NCBI GenBank assembly: GCA_004570425.1
Contig: SPQJ01000016.1
Span: 18,397-82,396, forward strand
From: Bacillus sp. AZ43
GTDB taxonomy: Bacteria > Actinomycetota > Actinomycetes > Mycobacteriales > Geodermatophilaceae
Reading direction: 5' to 3'
Length of the DNA stretch: 64,000 nt
In this document: positions 37,229 through 45,355 of the stretch, piece after piece
Layout: every line of letters begins with the position of its first letter
Position numbering within the stretch: position 1 is the stretch's first letter
Position numbers and translations under genes: made by a program
Notes under the pieces: model-generated
Database searches by the model: none
What the model was told of the DNA's origin: nothing
The model's input: only the letters and a program-made list of their open reading frames with translations

Positions 37229-37840
37229 TCAGGCGGTCGCGCGTCCCTCGTACATGTAGCCGGCCACCTTGGGGGCGGTCTCCTCGTACGCGGCGTCGAG
37301 CCGCGTCACCGTCAGCGGCGAGGCCTCGAGCAGCGACCGGACGTCGTTGTCGAGCACGCACCCCGACACGGCCCTGTTGATCCGGTTGCCGCGCCGCTGC
37401 CATCGCACCACCCCCGGGTCGGGGGCGAGTCCGTGCTCGACGAAGTGCAGAGCCGCACCGGGCTTGAGCACCCGTGCGATCTCCGCGAGCGCGCGGGCGC
37501 CGTCCGGGATGCCGCAGAGCACCCAGGTGCAGAGCGCGCCGTCGAAGCGGTCGTCGGGGAACGGCAGCGCCTGCGCGTCGTCGCCCGCCACCACGACCGG
37601 GACCGCGGACGCCTCCCGCCGGGGTCGGGAGAGCTCCAGAGCCGTCGCCGACGGCTCCACGGCCCACACGCCGGTGACCGCCGTCGGCAGGTACGGCTGG
37701 TTGAGCCCCGCCCCGTACCCGATCTCGACGACGTCGCCGGCCAGCCCCGCGCAGACCCGGGCGCGCATCGTCCCGGTGATCCGGGGGGCGAGGGCCATCG
37801 CGTGCAGCCGAGGGCGCAGGTGCCTGCTGTAGATCCCCAT
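37229..37840 (-). CDS. Class I SAM-dependent methyltransferase (UbiE/COQ5-like)
   Basis: 203 residues. VVEIGYGAGLNQPYLP binds SAM; VAGDDAQALPFPDDRFDGALCTWVLCGIPD and ALAEIARVLKPGAALHFVEHG are motifs II and III of methyltransferase family 11. ATG at 37840. Similar actinobacterial proteins methylate phospholipids or quinones; substrate here unknown. Divergent from the cupin gene, 66 bases apart. Confidence 0.85.
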   Translation of the reverse strand: MGIYSRHLRPRLHAMALAPRITGTMRARVCAGLAGDVVEIGYGAGLNQPYLPTAVTGVWAVEPSATALELSRPRREASAVPVVVAGDDAQALPFPDDRFDGALCTWVLCGIPDGARALAEIARVLKPGAALHFVEHGLAPDPGVVRWQRRGNRINRAVSGCVLDNDVRSLLEASPLTVTRLDAAYEETAPKVAGYMYEGRATA

Positions 37841-37906
37841 GCCCGCAGCGTCCTCGTCCCGGGCGGACGACGGAAGCCGTTGACCCGGCGAGTGCTCCTC
37901 GGCACC

Positions 37907-38395
37907 GTGACCGTCGTCCGGACGTACGCGTCGGGAGCGGAGGCGGCGATGATGGTGCTGGGACCGGCCGAGGGGCCGCAGCTGACGGCGCTGGGCTCCA
38001 CGTACACCACCAAGGTGGACGCCGCGGCCAGCCGGGGGGCGTACTGGCTGGTCGAGGAGGAGTTCTGGGGGCGGACCACCCCGCTGCACACGCACACCGT
38101 CGCGGAGGAGGCCTTCTACGTCCTCTCCGGGCAGGTGGGGGTGTGGCTGGGCGACGCCGAGACCGTGGCCGGTCCCGGCACGTTCCTGCTCGTCCCGCGC
38201 GGGACACCGCACGGTCTGCGCCGGCTCAGCGACGAGTCGGTGCGGATGCTGACCCTGGTCTCGCCGGCGGGGATCGAGAGCTTCTTCGCGGCCGTGGCGC
38301 ACCAGGGCGAGGACGAGCTGCTCGCCGATCCCGGCCGGCTCGTCGAGCTGGCGGCCGAGCACGGCACCCAGATCGTGGGGGACTACCCGGTCTGA
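37907..38395 (+). CDS. Cupin domain-containing protein
   Basis: 162 residues. TPLHTHTVAEEAFYVLSGQVGVWLGD has the cupin motif 1 (HxH, Glu), and PRGTPHGLRRL motif 2 with the third His, so a metal site is complete. Helical C-terminal tail AVAHQGEDELLADPGRLVELAAEHG. Small-molecule binding or dioxygenase/isomerase roles are possible; not determinable. GTG at 37907. Confidence 0.82.
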   Translation: MTVVRTYASGAEAAMMVLGPAEGPQLTALGSTYTTKVDAAASRGAYWLVEEEFWGRTTPLHTHTVAEEAFYVLSGQVGVWLGDAETVAGPGTFLLVPRGTPHGLRRLSDESVRMLTLVSPAGIESFFAAVAHQGEDELLADPGRLVELAAEHGTQIVGDYPV

Positions 38396-38433
38396 GACGC
38401 GTGCGCGGCCACGCGCCCGGGCACAGCAGGCGG

Positions 38434-39351
38434 GTGCGGGTCGAGGTCGGCGAGGTGCGGGCGCTGCGCTTCGACGACGGCCGCCCGGTGACGGCTGCCT
38501 CCGGGATCGCGCCGCTCGGGAGCGGGTGGCTCGTCGTCCAGGACGACGCGACGGTCGCGGCCTGGCTGCACGACGGCGCGGTGGAGCCGGTGCGGGTGCT
38601 CCCGCCGGTCGACGGGCACGACAGGTTCGCCGAGGCCGACGGGACCAAGCACCTCAAGCCGGATCTCGAGGTGGCCTGCCCCGCCGAGGTCGACGGGGAG
38701 CCGGCCGTCCTGCTCCTGGGGTCGGGCTCCACGCCCCGGCGCATGCGGGGCGTGCTGGTCCGGCTGTCCGACGGCCGGCCCCACGTCAGCGCCGGAGACC
38801 TGGGCCCGCTGTACGCCCGGGTCGCGCGGCGGCTCGGCCTGCCGATGGAGCACCTGAACCTGGAGGGCGCGAGCCGGCACGGCGGCACCGTGCGGTGGTT
38901 CAACCGCGGCAACCTCGCCGCGGGCGTGCCGTCGGCCAGCGTCGACCTGCCGCTGGAGAGCCTGGTCGCGGCGGTGCTGGGCCGGGGTGACCCGGACGCG
39001 GTACCTCTCTCTCCGCCGCGCGAGTACGCGCTCGGGGAGGTGGCCGGAGTCGGGCTGGCCGTCACCGACGCGGTCGCGCTGCCCGACGGCCGGATGCTGC
39101 TCAGCGCGGCCGCGGAGGACAGCCCGAACGCCGTCGACGACGGCCCGGTCGTCGCGAGCGCGCTCGTCCTGGTCGAGGCGGAGCGCGTGGTGGTGGCCCC
39201 GATCCCGGAGATCGGCGGGCACGTGCACAAGGTGGAGGGACTCGCCCTGCGCGGGGCCGGCGAGGGCCGGGTGGACCTGCTGGCGGTGGTCGACGTCGAC
39301 GACCCCGCCGTCCCGTCGGCGGTGCTCGAGCTCCGCGTCCTCCTGCCCTGA
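38434..39351 (+). CDS. DUF6929 family beta-propeller-like protein
   Basis: 305 residues from GTG 38434 (GCAGGCGG upstream); GTG 38401 is the alternative. Successive beta segments with VVQDDATVAAWL, ADGTKHLKPDLEVACPAEVDG, LLGSGSTPRRMRGVLV, GHVHKVEGLALR. No signal peptide. The repeated strand pattern suggests a beta-propeller. Role unknown; DUF6929 proteins are widespread as solitary genes. It follows the cupin gene after 38 bases. Confidence 0.75.
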   Translation: MRVEVGEVRALRFDDGRPVTAASGIAPLGSGWLVVQDDATVAAWLHDGAVEPVRVLPPVDGHDRFAEADGTKHLKPDLEVACPAEVDGEPAVLLLGSGSTPRRMRGVLVRLSDGRPHVSAGDLGPLYARVARRLGLPMEHLNLEGASRHGGTVRWFNRGNLAAGVPSASVDLPLESLVAAVLGRGDPDAVPLSPPREYALGEVAGVGLAVTDAVALPDGRMLLSAAAEDSPNAVDDGPVVASALVLVEAERVVVAPIPEIGGHVHKVEGLALRGAGEGRVDLLAVVDVDDPAVPSAVLELRVLLP

Positions 39352-39528
39352 CCTCGCTCCCGGATCCGGCGCACGTCCTCGAGCAGCGCCATGCGGCGCG
39401 GCCGAGCCGGAGTCCCCGGGTCACCCGGACGGGGGAGCCACCGCGAACTTCGGTCGAGCACAACGGAACGTCGGCCGAAGGAGTCGTACGCGGTCGCAGC
39501 CGGTGGCCGCCGGACCCGAAGGGGCCCC

Positions 39529-41541
39529 ATGACGAGCCGGCCGAACGCTGACTCCACCGAGGAACCGCGCCCCGTGCGCCGGTCGGTCACCCTGTCGACC
39601 CATGTCGCCAGCGCGGGGCTGGTCGTCGTCCTCGCCCTGCTGATGGTCTTCTCGGTCAGCGCCGCGATCGGCAACGCCGCGGCGGCGGCCCAGGCCGAGC
39701 TCAGCGTCGAGGTCTCCGAGTGGGCCGACCAGGCGGAGAGCTCGCTGGCCCTGCAGGAGGAGTACGCCGACCAGCGGGTGGACGGCGACAACCGCCAGCT
39801 GGCGGCCCGCTACCAGTCCGCCGTCGCCGCCACGCGGAAGGCCCTGCGCCAGATCGCGGACATCGCGCACGGTGAGGGGGAGCCACCGCAGCTGGAGCGC
39901 TGGCTGCACCTCCAGGACGAGTACGAGTCGGCCGTGGCGCAGCTACTGGTCGTGGCGGAGTCCGGTCCCGCCGCGGCCGAGGAGTTCGAGGACGAGTACG
40001 TCGACTCCTTCTTCCAGGCCATCGAAGAGGTCGTCCACGCCGAGAGCCGGGAGCACCGGCGGGACGCGGACGACGCGCTCGCGGAGCTCCGCGACAGCCA
40101 GCAGATGCTGCTGTGGGTGACGCCGGCGGTCTTCGGTGTCGGGCTGCTGCTCGTCGCCTGGTGCACCACGGTCCTGGTGCGCAGCCGGCGCGAGGCCGCG
40201 GCGCAGGCGGAGGAGAACCGTCGGCAGGTCCTCCACGACTCGCTCACCGGGCTGCCCAACCGCACCCTCCTGCTGCAGCGGATCGAGGCGGCCCTGGCCG
40301 CCGAGGGGCAGGACGGCGGCACCGTCGCCGTCATGGTCGTCGACCTCGACCGGTTCCGGGAGATCAACGACTCGCTCGGGCACGCGTCCGGCGACGCGGT
40401 GCTGGAGACCGTGGCCGCGCGGCTGACGCGCGCCGTCCGCGACACCGACACCGTCGCGCGGCTGGGGGCCGACGAGTTCGCCGTCGTGCTCCCCGGCGTG
40501 GAGGACGTGGCGGCGGCTCGGGAGCTGGCCCTGCGCATGCAGGCATCGCTGGTGCGCAGCGTCGACGCGATGGGCGCCGCCCTCGACATCGACGCCAGCA
40601 TCGGCATCGCCGTGTCCGGCGCGGAGTGCGTCGACGTGAACGAGCTCCTCCGCAACGCCGACATCGCCATGCACGCGGCGAAGTCCCGCGGGTTGGGCGT
40701 CTCCGTCTTCGACGCCACCATGGACTCGCACACCCCCGGGCAGCTCGGCCTCCTGAGCGATCTGCGCCGCGCCATCGACGCGCGGGAGCTGGTCCTGCAC
40801 TACCAGCCGAAGATCACCTCGGCCGGCGAGGTCGGCGGCGTGGAGGCACTGGTGCGGTGGGCGCACCCGGAACGGGGGATGGTCAGCCCGGCGGTGTTCA
40901 TCCCGCTCGCGGAGCGCACGCCCCTGATCCACGCGCTCACCCGGCTGGTGATCGACACGGCGCTGGCCCAGTGCGCGCGGTGGCGTGCAGACGGTCGGAA
41001 CCTGCAGGTGGCCGTCAACGTCTCGGCACGCAACCTCCTCGACGACAGCTTCGTCGAGGACGTGCTCGCCCTCCTGGCGCGGCGACGGCTGCCGGCGTCC
41101 TCGCTGGAGCTGGAGGTGACCGAGAGCGCGATCATGGCCGAGCCGGTCCGCGCGCAGCAGATGCTCGGCCGGCTCGCCGCCGCGGGCGTGACCCTCTCGA
41201 TCGACGACTTCGGCGCCGGTTACACCTCGCTGGCGCACCTCAAGGGTCTGCCGGTCCACCAGCTCAAGATCGACCGGTCGTTCGTCTCGCAGATGACCGT
41301 CGACCCGAGCGACGCGGTCATCGTCCGGTCGGTGATCGAGCTGGCGCACAACCTGGGGCTGAGCACCGTCGCCGAGGGCGTCGAGGACGAGGCCACGTGG
41401 CGGGAGCTGCGGGCGGCCGGCTGCGACCTGGCGCAGGGGTACCACCTGGCCCGGCCGATGCCGGCGGACGAGCTGGACGTCTGGTTCGCCTCGGCGCACC
41501 GCGGTCGGGAACTGACCAGCGGGATCGGCTCGGCGCGCTAG
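39529..41541 (+). CDS. Membrane GGDEF-EAL protein (c-di-GMP turnover)
   Basis: 670 residues. TM1 about 25-47, extracytoplasmic helical sensor about 50-190 rich in acidic residues, TM2 about 194-217, GGDEF domain about 235-400 and EAL domain about 415-660. The GGDEF motif reads GADEF (313-317), so cyclase activity may be weakened. The EAL side is intact: E439-A-L with QPKI before it, the DDFGAG pair D559-D560, and EGVED. Likely a sensor that mainly hydrolyses c-di-GMP, with GTP-regulated GGDEF. ATG at 39529 after GAAGGGG. No adjacent signalling partner. Confidence 0.92.
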   Translation: MTSRPNADSTEEPRPVRRSVTLSTHVASAGLVVVLALLMVFSVSAAIGNAAAAAQAELSVEVSEWADQAESSLALQEEYADQRVDGDNRQLAARYQSAVAATRKALRQIADIAHGEGEPPQLERWLHLQDEYESAVAQLLVVAESGPAAAEEFEDEYVDSFFQAIEEVVHAESREHRRDADDALAELRDSQQMLLWVTPAVFGVGLLLVAWCTTVLVRSRREAAAQAEENRRQVLHDSLTGLPNRTLLLQRIEAALAAEGQDGGTVAVMVVDLDRFREINDSLGHASGDAVLETVAARLTRAVRDTDTVARLGADEFAVVLPGVEDVAAARELALRMQASLVRSVDAMGAALDIDASIGIAVSGAECVDVNELLRNADIAMHAAKSRGLGVSVFDATMDSHTPGQLGLLSDLRRAIDARELVLHYQPKITSAGEVGGVEALVRWAHPERGMVSPAVFIPLAERTPLIHALTRLVIDTALAQCARWRADGRNLQVAVNVSARNLLDDSFVEDVLALLARRRLPASSLELEVTESAIMAEPVRAQQMLGRLAAAGVTLSIDDFGAGYTSLAHLKGLPVHQLKIDRSFVSQMTVDPSDAVIVRSVIELAHNLGLSTVAEGVEDEATWRELRAAGCDLAQGYHLARPMPADELDVWFASAHRGRELTSGIGSAR

Positions 41542-41578
41542 GTTCCCCCGACGACGGGACGGCGAAGGGGCTGGCACG

Positions 41579-42136
41579 GTGAGCGATCCGGGACGACAGG
41601 AGCCGCCATGGGGCCCGCCGGGCGGGTACCCGGCCGGTCCGCACCACCCGCCCCCGGGACCACCGCCGGGGCCACCGGCCTGGGGCCCGCCGCCGTGGGG
41701 GCCGCCCGCCTGGGGTCCGCCGCCGGAGCGGCGGACCTCCCGGTGGCTCACCGTCGGCCTGCCCATCGGCGGCGTGCTGCTGCTGGTTGGTTGCGGCGCG
41801 CTCGTCTACGCGACGGTCAGCAGCATCTCCGGCGCCGTCGGGCCCGCGCAGGACGCCGTCGAGGACTACGCCACCGCCCTCGTGGAGCAGCGCTGGGACG
41901 ACGCGCACGACATGCTCTGCGACGAGACCGCCGCCCGGATGTCGGCCGACGACCTCGAGGAGCTCTACGGCGAGCCCGAGCTCGCCGGGTTCGGCCTGGA
42001 CGGCGTCCACGTCAGCTCGTACAACGGACGGACCACCGGCGACGCGACGATCACGTTCACCTACGAGCAGGGGATGGAGCAGCAGGTCGCCCTGCCCCTG
42101 GTCGAGGACGACGACGGCTGGCGGGTCTGCCCCTGA
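41579..42136 (+). CDS. Pro-rich membrane-anchored protein with DUF4878-like domain
   Basis: 185 residues. Head of Pro/Gly/Trp repeats (GPPAWGPPP type) to residue 50, then one membrane helix (WLTVGLPIGGVLLLVGCGALVY). The extracytoplasmic domain has AVEDYATALVEQRWDDAHDMLC and ATITFTYEQG, ending WRVC. The pattern of a helix followed by a small cystatin-like fold is that of DUF4878/lumazine-like secreted domains. Two Cys may form a disulphide. GTG start at 41579. Its stop is 12 bases from the left end of the island. Confidence 0.7.
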   Translation: MSDPGRQEPPWGPPGGYPAGPHHPPPGPPPGPPAWGPPPWGPPAWGPPPERRTSRWLTVGLPIGGVLLLVGCGALVYATVSSISGAVGPAQDAVEDYATALVEQRWDDAHDMLCDETAARMSADDLEELYGEPELAGFGLDGVHVSSYNGRTTGDATITFTYEQGMEQQVALPLVEDDDGWRVCP

Positions 42137-42147
42137 GCAGGCCCTCG

Positions 42148-42198
42148 GTGCGGGAGGCGGGAGTCGAACCCGCACGCCCGAAGGCGCCAGATCCTAAG
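42148..42198 (-). repeat. Displaced 3' half of tRNA-Leu (left attachment site)
   Basis: Identical to 46003-46053 apart from G42186 versus A46041. Carries TGCGGGAGGCGGGAGTCGAA and the long variable arm up to the anticodon. It lacks the 5' half, so it is not a functional tRNA. Confidence 0.9.
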
Positions 42199-42318
42199 GA
42201 CGTCGGAGGCGGTTGATGAGTCACGCCGCTGGCCTGCAGATTCGAGCCTTGAGCTGCGGATTCGTCACAGTCCGACGATCGGCGGGGAAGCGCCTGATCG
42301 CCACGGATCGCGGCGGCT

Positions 42319-42338
42319 CGTTGGGTAAATCGTTGGGT
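42319..42338. promoter_or_regulatory. Left paired CGTTGGGT repeats (putative integrase arm sites)
   Basis: CGTTGGGT at 42319-42326 and 42331-42338, period 12 bases, same orientation. The same pair with the same period is at 45907-45926 near the other end. Arm-type sites for tyrosine integrases lie inside the att cores in this way. Confidence 0.5.
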
Positions 42339-42373
42339 CGGCGGACGAGCCGCTCAGACGCACGGCCCACTTG

Positions 42374-43270
42374 TCACCTGATCAGGAGACCGCTGCACTC
42401 CACGATCGGTGTCAGCTCGTCCGAGAAGAGGTGAACGAACTTCTCCCAGGCCTCGGGGTCCTGGCTGGGCTCGAGCACCAACGGCAGGCTGGGGCAGAGA
42501 TCCCTCACGTCGCGCCGGTCCGCCAGCGGAATCGACAGCCATGAGCTGGCATCGCCCCAGCCCTGTCCGTCCAGGTATGTCGAGCCGTCACTGGTGAGCT
42601 GCCACGCCAGGGGAGGGAAGTACACCGCGGCGTCGGACAGCACGTACTCGATCACCCCGGTGCGCGAGTCGAGTACTTGCATGCTGTGCATGGCGCCCGT
42701 GAGTCGACCGACGGTTCCCTGGGCAATCGCAACGCGGAGGCGCAGTCCCTCTGGCAGTGAAAGCGGCTCCTCGCCCGCGAGCAACCCAGCCGCCAGCTCT
42801 GGGAACCGATTGCGAAGCACATGGTTGACGCCGAAGAAGCCCATGAGGATCGACCGGGCTATAGCACTCGGCGAAAACTTCACAGATGGAAGGTTCATGC
42901 GCCCTCGGGGCACGACCACGGCACCGGTCGATCGACAAGAACGCAGCCCGAGAGCCAGTTCCCCGTAAGCGTCATCCCACCGGCCCGCACTGCTGTTGCA
43001 CGGCCCGCACAGACCGAAGACGTACAGCCCGCCATCCAGGCGCTTACGGCTGGGAACGAGGGTGGGCATCCCGTCGCGATTTACGGACTGCAGGAAGCGT
43101 CGTTGCACGCCGTGGTCGTTACCGGCGCATTGAGGTGGCACGTGAGTCCGGCTCAGGGGACCGACCGTGCCGCACAGGCCACACGGACCGGGCTCTCCCT
43201 TGCTGCGACGCAGACCGACGTCGGCCGGGCCGCCTGTGCCCTGTCTTCTGTTCCGCTTGCCCTTGCCCAC
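42374..43270 (-). CDS. HNH-like zinc-finger protein of the island
   Basis: 298 residues, GTG start at 43270 with TACCGT eight bases upstream. Basic head, then CGLCG (C30, C33), LSRTHVPPQC (H43) and LCGPCNSSAGRWDD (C88, C91, N92). This is a treble-clef layout in which CxxC pairs bracket the H-V-P region, as in HNH endonucleases of the HNH_5 kind. The rest (100-298) is not recognised; it has hydrophobic patches but no clear membrane helix. Possible nuclease or DNA-binding effector. Codon use is less GC-biased than neighbours outside the island. Confidence 0.65.
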   Translation of the reverse strand: MGKGKRNRRQGTGGPADVGLRRSKGEPGPCGLCGTVGPLSRTHVPPQCAGNDHGVQRRFLQSVNRDGMPTLVPSRKRLDGGLYVFGLCGPCNSSAGRWDDAYGELALGLRSCRSTGAVVVPRGRMNLPSVKFSPSAIARSILMGFFGVNHVLRNRFPELAAGLLAGEEPLSLPEGLRLRVAIAQGTVGRLTGAMHSMQVLDSRTGVIEYVLSDAAVYFPPLAWQLTSDGSTYLDGQGWGDASSWLSIPLADRRDVRDLCPSLPLVLEPSQDPEAWEKFVHLFSDELTPIVECSGLLIR

Positions 43271-43358
43271 ACGGACGTACGGTAGCGAGACGCACGCGTC
43301 CAGGCTCCTGGTTTCTCGGCGTATCGGAGTGCTACGAATCTGGCCGGCGATGGGCCGT

Positions 43359-43598
43359 TCAGTCGTTGTAGAGGTGTGGGAACAGCTCGCGGCGGCGCCG
43401 AACGATCGCGTCTACTTCGGCTTGGCGCGCCGGGGCCAGCGGGGCAGGGGGCGTCGCCCGCTGCACCGCCAGCGCGTACCGACGCCGCTCCTCCAACGTG
43501 GGCGCGCCGGGCGTGGCGAAGGTGATCGGCTGGCCCTGCTCGTCGGTGAACTGCGAGCCGACCGGAGGAGTCCGCCGACGACGAAGCCGTCGCCTCAC
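43359..43598 (-). CDS. Small basic island protein
   Basis: 79 residues from the GTG at 43598 (or 85 from 43616). Begins VRRRLRRRRTPPVGSQFTDE and ends EVDAIVRRRRELFPHLYND, with a Pro/Ala-rich centre. No motif known. It lies 64 bases after the other small gene on the same strand, and the two may be one transcript. Confidence 0.5.
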   Translation of the reverse strand: MRRRLRRRRTPPVGSQFTDEQGQPITFATPGAPTLEERRRYALAVQRATPPAPLAPARQAEVDAIVRRRRELFPHLYND

Positions 43599-43662
43599 GG
43601 TGCCACCGCGTTCCACGTACCGGGCTGGCCGGGGGCACCGGCTGGCACGCCGTTGCGCACGA

Positions 43663-43821
43663 TCACGGGGGCGCGCCGGGTTTCGGGACGAGGATGTGCA
43701 GGGTCACGGTGCCGTCGCCGGACTCCTCAGTGACCGTGGCAGCCCGGACGGGCTGTCGCAGACCGCCGAGCTGGCTGCGGTCAACGTCCGAGAGCGTGTA
43801 GAAGACGATCTGGCCCAGCAT
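43663..43821 (-). CDS. Small island protein with strong ribosome site
   Basis: 52 residues, ATG at 43821 preceded by AAGGAGG eight bases upstream, the best ribosome site in the island. MLGQIVFYTLSDVDRSQLGG followed by VRAATVTEESGDGTVTLHILV reads as a helix and a short beta sheet. Unknown family. The longer frame to 43947 has no such site. Confidence 0.55.
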   Translation of the reverse strand: MLGQIVFYTLSDVDRSQLGGLRQPVRAATVTEESGDGTVTLHILVPKPGAPP

Positions 43822-44156
43822 GGCGGGCCTCCTTCCGTGGTCGGCTACCACCACGGTGCAGAGGACCGCGCCCCTCTGGTTGTGAACTCTCCCGGACCTG
43901 ACTCTTGAGGACTCACGCGCGCTTTCGCCGTGAGGCAGACGAGCCATGACAAGTCCCCAGGTTCTGGGGAAGGATTACCGCCAATTCGCCAGCTCGCAAG
44001 GCGTGAGTCCCGTCGCCGCGCCACACGAACGCGCTCCAGCCGCCAGCGACACCGGTGCGATCGGCCTACTCCGAGGTGCTGGTCATGGTCGAGCAGACAA
44101 GTCCGACGCGCTGCTCATCGAGACCCGCTGGTGTCGAACGTCACATCGCTGCCGCA
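43822..44156. other. Intergenic region between divergent island operons
   Basis: No convincing gene. CCCCAG-GTT-CTGGGG at 43955-43969 is a perfect six-base inverted repeat and may be an operator or hairpin. A 75-codon open frame from 43946 lacks a ribosome site and recognisable sequence. Confidence 0.4.
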
Positions 44157-44169
44157 TACGATGCAGCGC
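44157..44169 (+). promoter_or_regulatory. Leaderless promoter of the DUF5343-HEPN pair
   Basis: TACGAT at 44157-44162, seven bases, then ATG at 44170. There is no ribosome-binding site, so leaderless initiation fits. Confidence 0.5.
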
Positions 44170-44829
44170 ATGACAGCGGACGCTTCGTTCCCATACACAC
44201 CGACGCCCGGAAGGTTGGAGGACTTCCTCAAGAAGCTCCAGGGCATGAGCGTGCCCGGGAAGATCGACACGCAGTACCTCGGCGCCGTGGGCTTCGGTTC
44301 GTCGAACAGCCGCCCGTTCATCCCCATCATGAAGAAGGTCGGGTTGCTCGACGGTGCCGCGAAGCCGACCGAGCTCTACACCAAGGGCCTCCGCGGCGGC
44401 GAGAGCGGCCGCGCATTGCTCGCGGCCGGGATCCGTGCCGGCTACGACAACGTCTTCCAGATCTACAGTGATGCACAAGACCGCTCGGACGCCGAGCTCG
44501 CGACCTTCTTCAAGAGCCACTCCGACCTCGACGAGAAGAAGGTTGGGCTCGCGGTCAAGACCTTCAAGGCTGTCTGCAAGTTCGGCGACTTCGCTTCAAC
44601 TGCGACGCCCACTGGCCAGGGCAGGGACGGTGGCGAGGATGAGGGAGACGAGCAGTCTCATCCAAACAAGAGCCGTCAGCGGAGGCAGCAAAACGGCGGC
44701 GGATCACCTGGCGTCACCATCAACGTGAACATCGCGCTATCCGTCGACGCCACCAGCGACGCCGCTGTCTATGACGCCTTCTTCGCTGCAATGGCGAAGC
44801 ACCTCGGGGGTCTCGTGGATGGCGCCTAG
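44170..44829 (+). CDS. DUF5343 domain-containing protein
   Basis: 219 residues. ASFPYTPTPGRLEDFLKKLQ at the start, then IDTQYLGAVGFGSSNSRPFI, KKVGLLDGAAKPTELY and SGRALLAAGIRAGYDNVF: the DUF5343 (PF17278) pattern, which resembles two winged helices. A charged linker at about 160-185 (GGEDEGDEQSHPNKSRQ) leads to a short beta strand and helix (GVTINVNIALSVDATSD). An in-frame ATG three codons earlier is possible. Its 3' end overlaps the next gene by 11 bases, so the two proteins are made together. Function unknown; DNA or protein recognition is plausible. Confidence 0.8.
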   Translation: MTADASFPYTPTPGRLEDFLKKLQGMSVPGKIDTQYLGAVGFGSSNSRPFIPIMKKVGLLDGAAKPTELYTKGLRGGESGRALLAAGIRAGYDNVFQIYSDAQDRSDAELATFFKSHSDLDEKKVGLAVKTFKAVCKFGDFASTATPTGQGRDGGEDEGDEQSHPNKSRQRRQQNGGGSPGVTINVNIALSVDATSDAAVYDAFFAAMAKHLGGLVDGA

Positions 44830-45355
44830 GAGCCCGCGTGAGGTCGCCACGTGGGCGGCCAACGCGCAGGACGAACTGAGCAAGCTGCTCGCCAAGCGTG
44901 AGACTTCCACCCACCGCGTGATGACTGTGACCGAGTCATACGACAAGCTGACCAAGCTCAACATCAAGCAAGACAAGTTGTTTCGCGAGGCTCTGCAGTG
45001 TGCTGAGCACGGGTTATACCGATCCGCACACGTGACCTCGTTCGCGGCGCTAATGGATTTCGTTCACGAGTGGATCGCGACCAACCCTGTGCGCCTGGCC
45101 AAGATTCAGGCGAACTACCCGGCGTGGAACATTAAGCACGCGGCGGACTTTCGGGAGCAGAAGGACCACACGCTGTTCGAAGTGATGAAGAAGCAGGGCT
45201 TGATAACCAACCCGATGATGAAAGCACTGCAAGGTCTGCTCGCCAAGCGGAACGAGTGCGCGCACCCTGAGGACTACGAACCCGGCATCAACGACAGCCT
45301 TGGGTACCTCGACGAGATGATGAAGCGCATCGCGACATTGCAGGCCATCAAGTAG
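44819..45355 (+). CDS. HEPN-like protein with R-x4-H motif
   Basis: 178 residues, all helical in appearance. Residues 50-85 (KLFREALQCAEHGLYRSAHVTSFAALMDFVHEWI) are a paired helix typical of HEPN domains that handle polar and aromatic contacts. Residues 144-149 are RNECAH, an R-x4-H, the catalytic motif of HEPN ribonucleases, followed by PEDYEPG. HEPN proteins with this motif are RNases in toxin-antitoxin, abortive infection and CRISPR systems. It overlaps the DUF5343 gene, so that protein may be its sensor or antitoxin. Domain call is mine from motif and helix pattern; no search was possible. Confidence 0.65.
   Translation: MAPRSPREVATWAANAQDELSKLLAKRETSTHRVMTVTESYDKLTKLNIKQDKLFREALQCAEHGLYRSAHVTSFAALMDFVHEWIATNPVRLAKIQANYPAWNIKHAADFREQKDHTLFEVMKKQGLITNPMMKALQGLLAKRNECAHPEDYEPGINDSLGYLDEMMKRIATLQAIK

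Noticed and set aside
43946..44173. 75-codon open frame in the island
   Set aside because: No ribosome site and the sequence becomes Arg/Cys-rich; likely noncoding.
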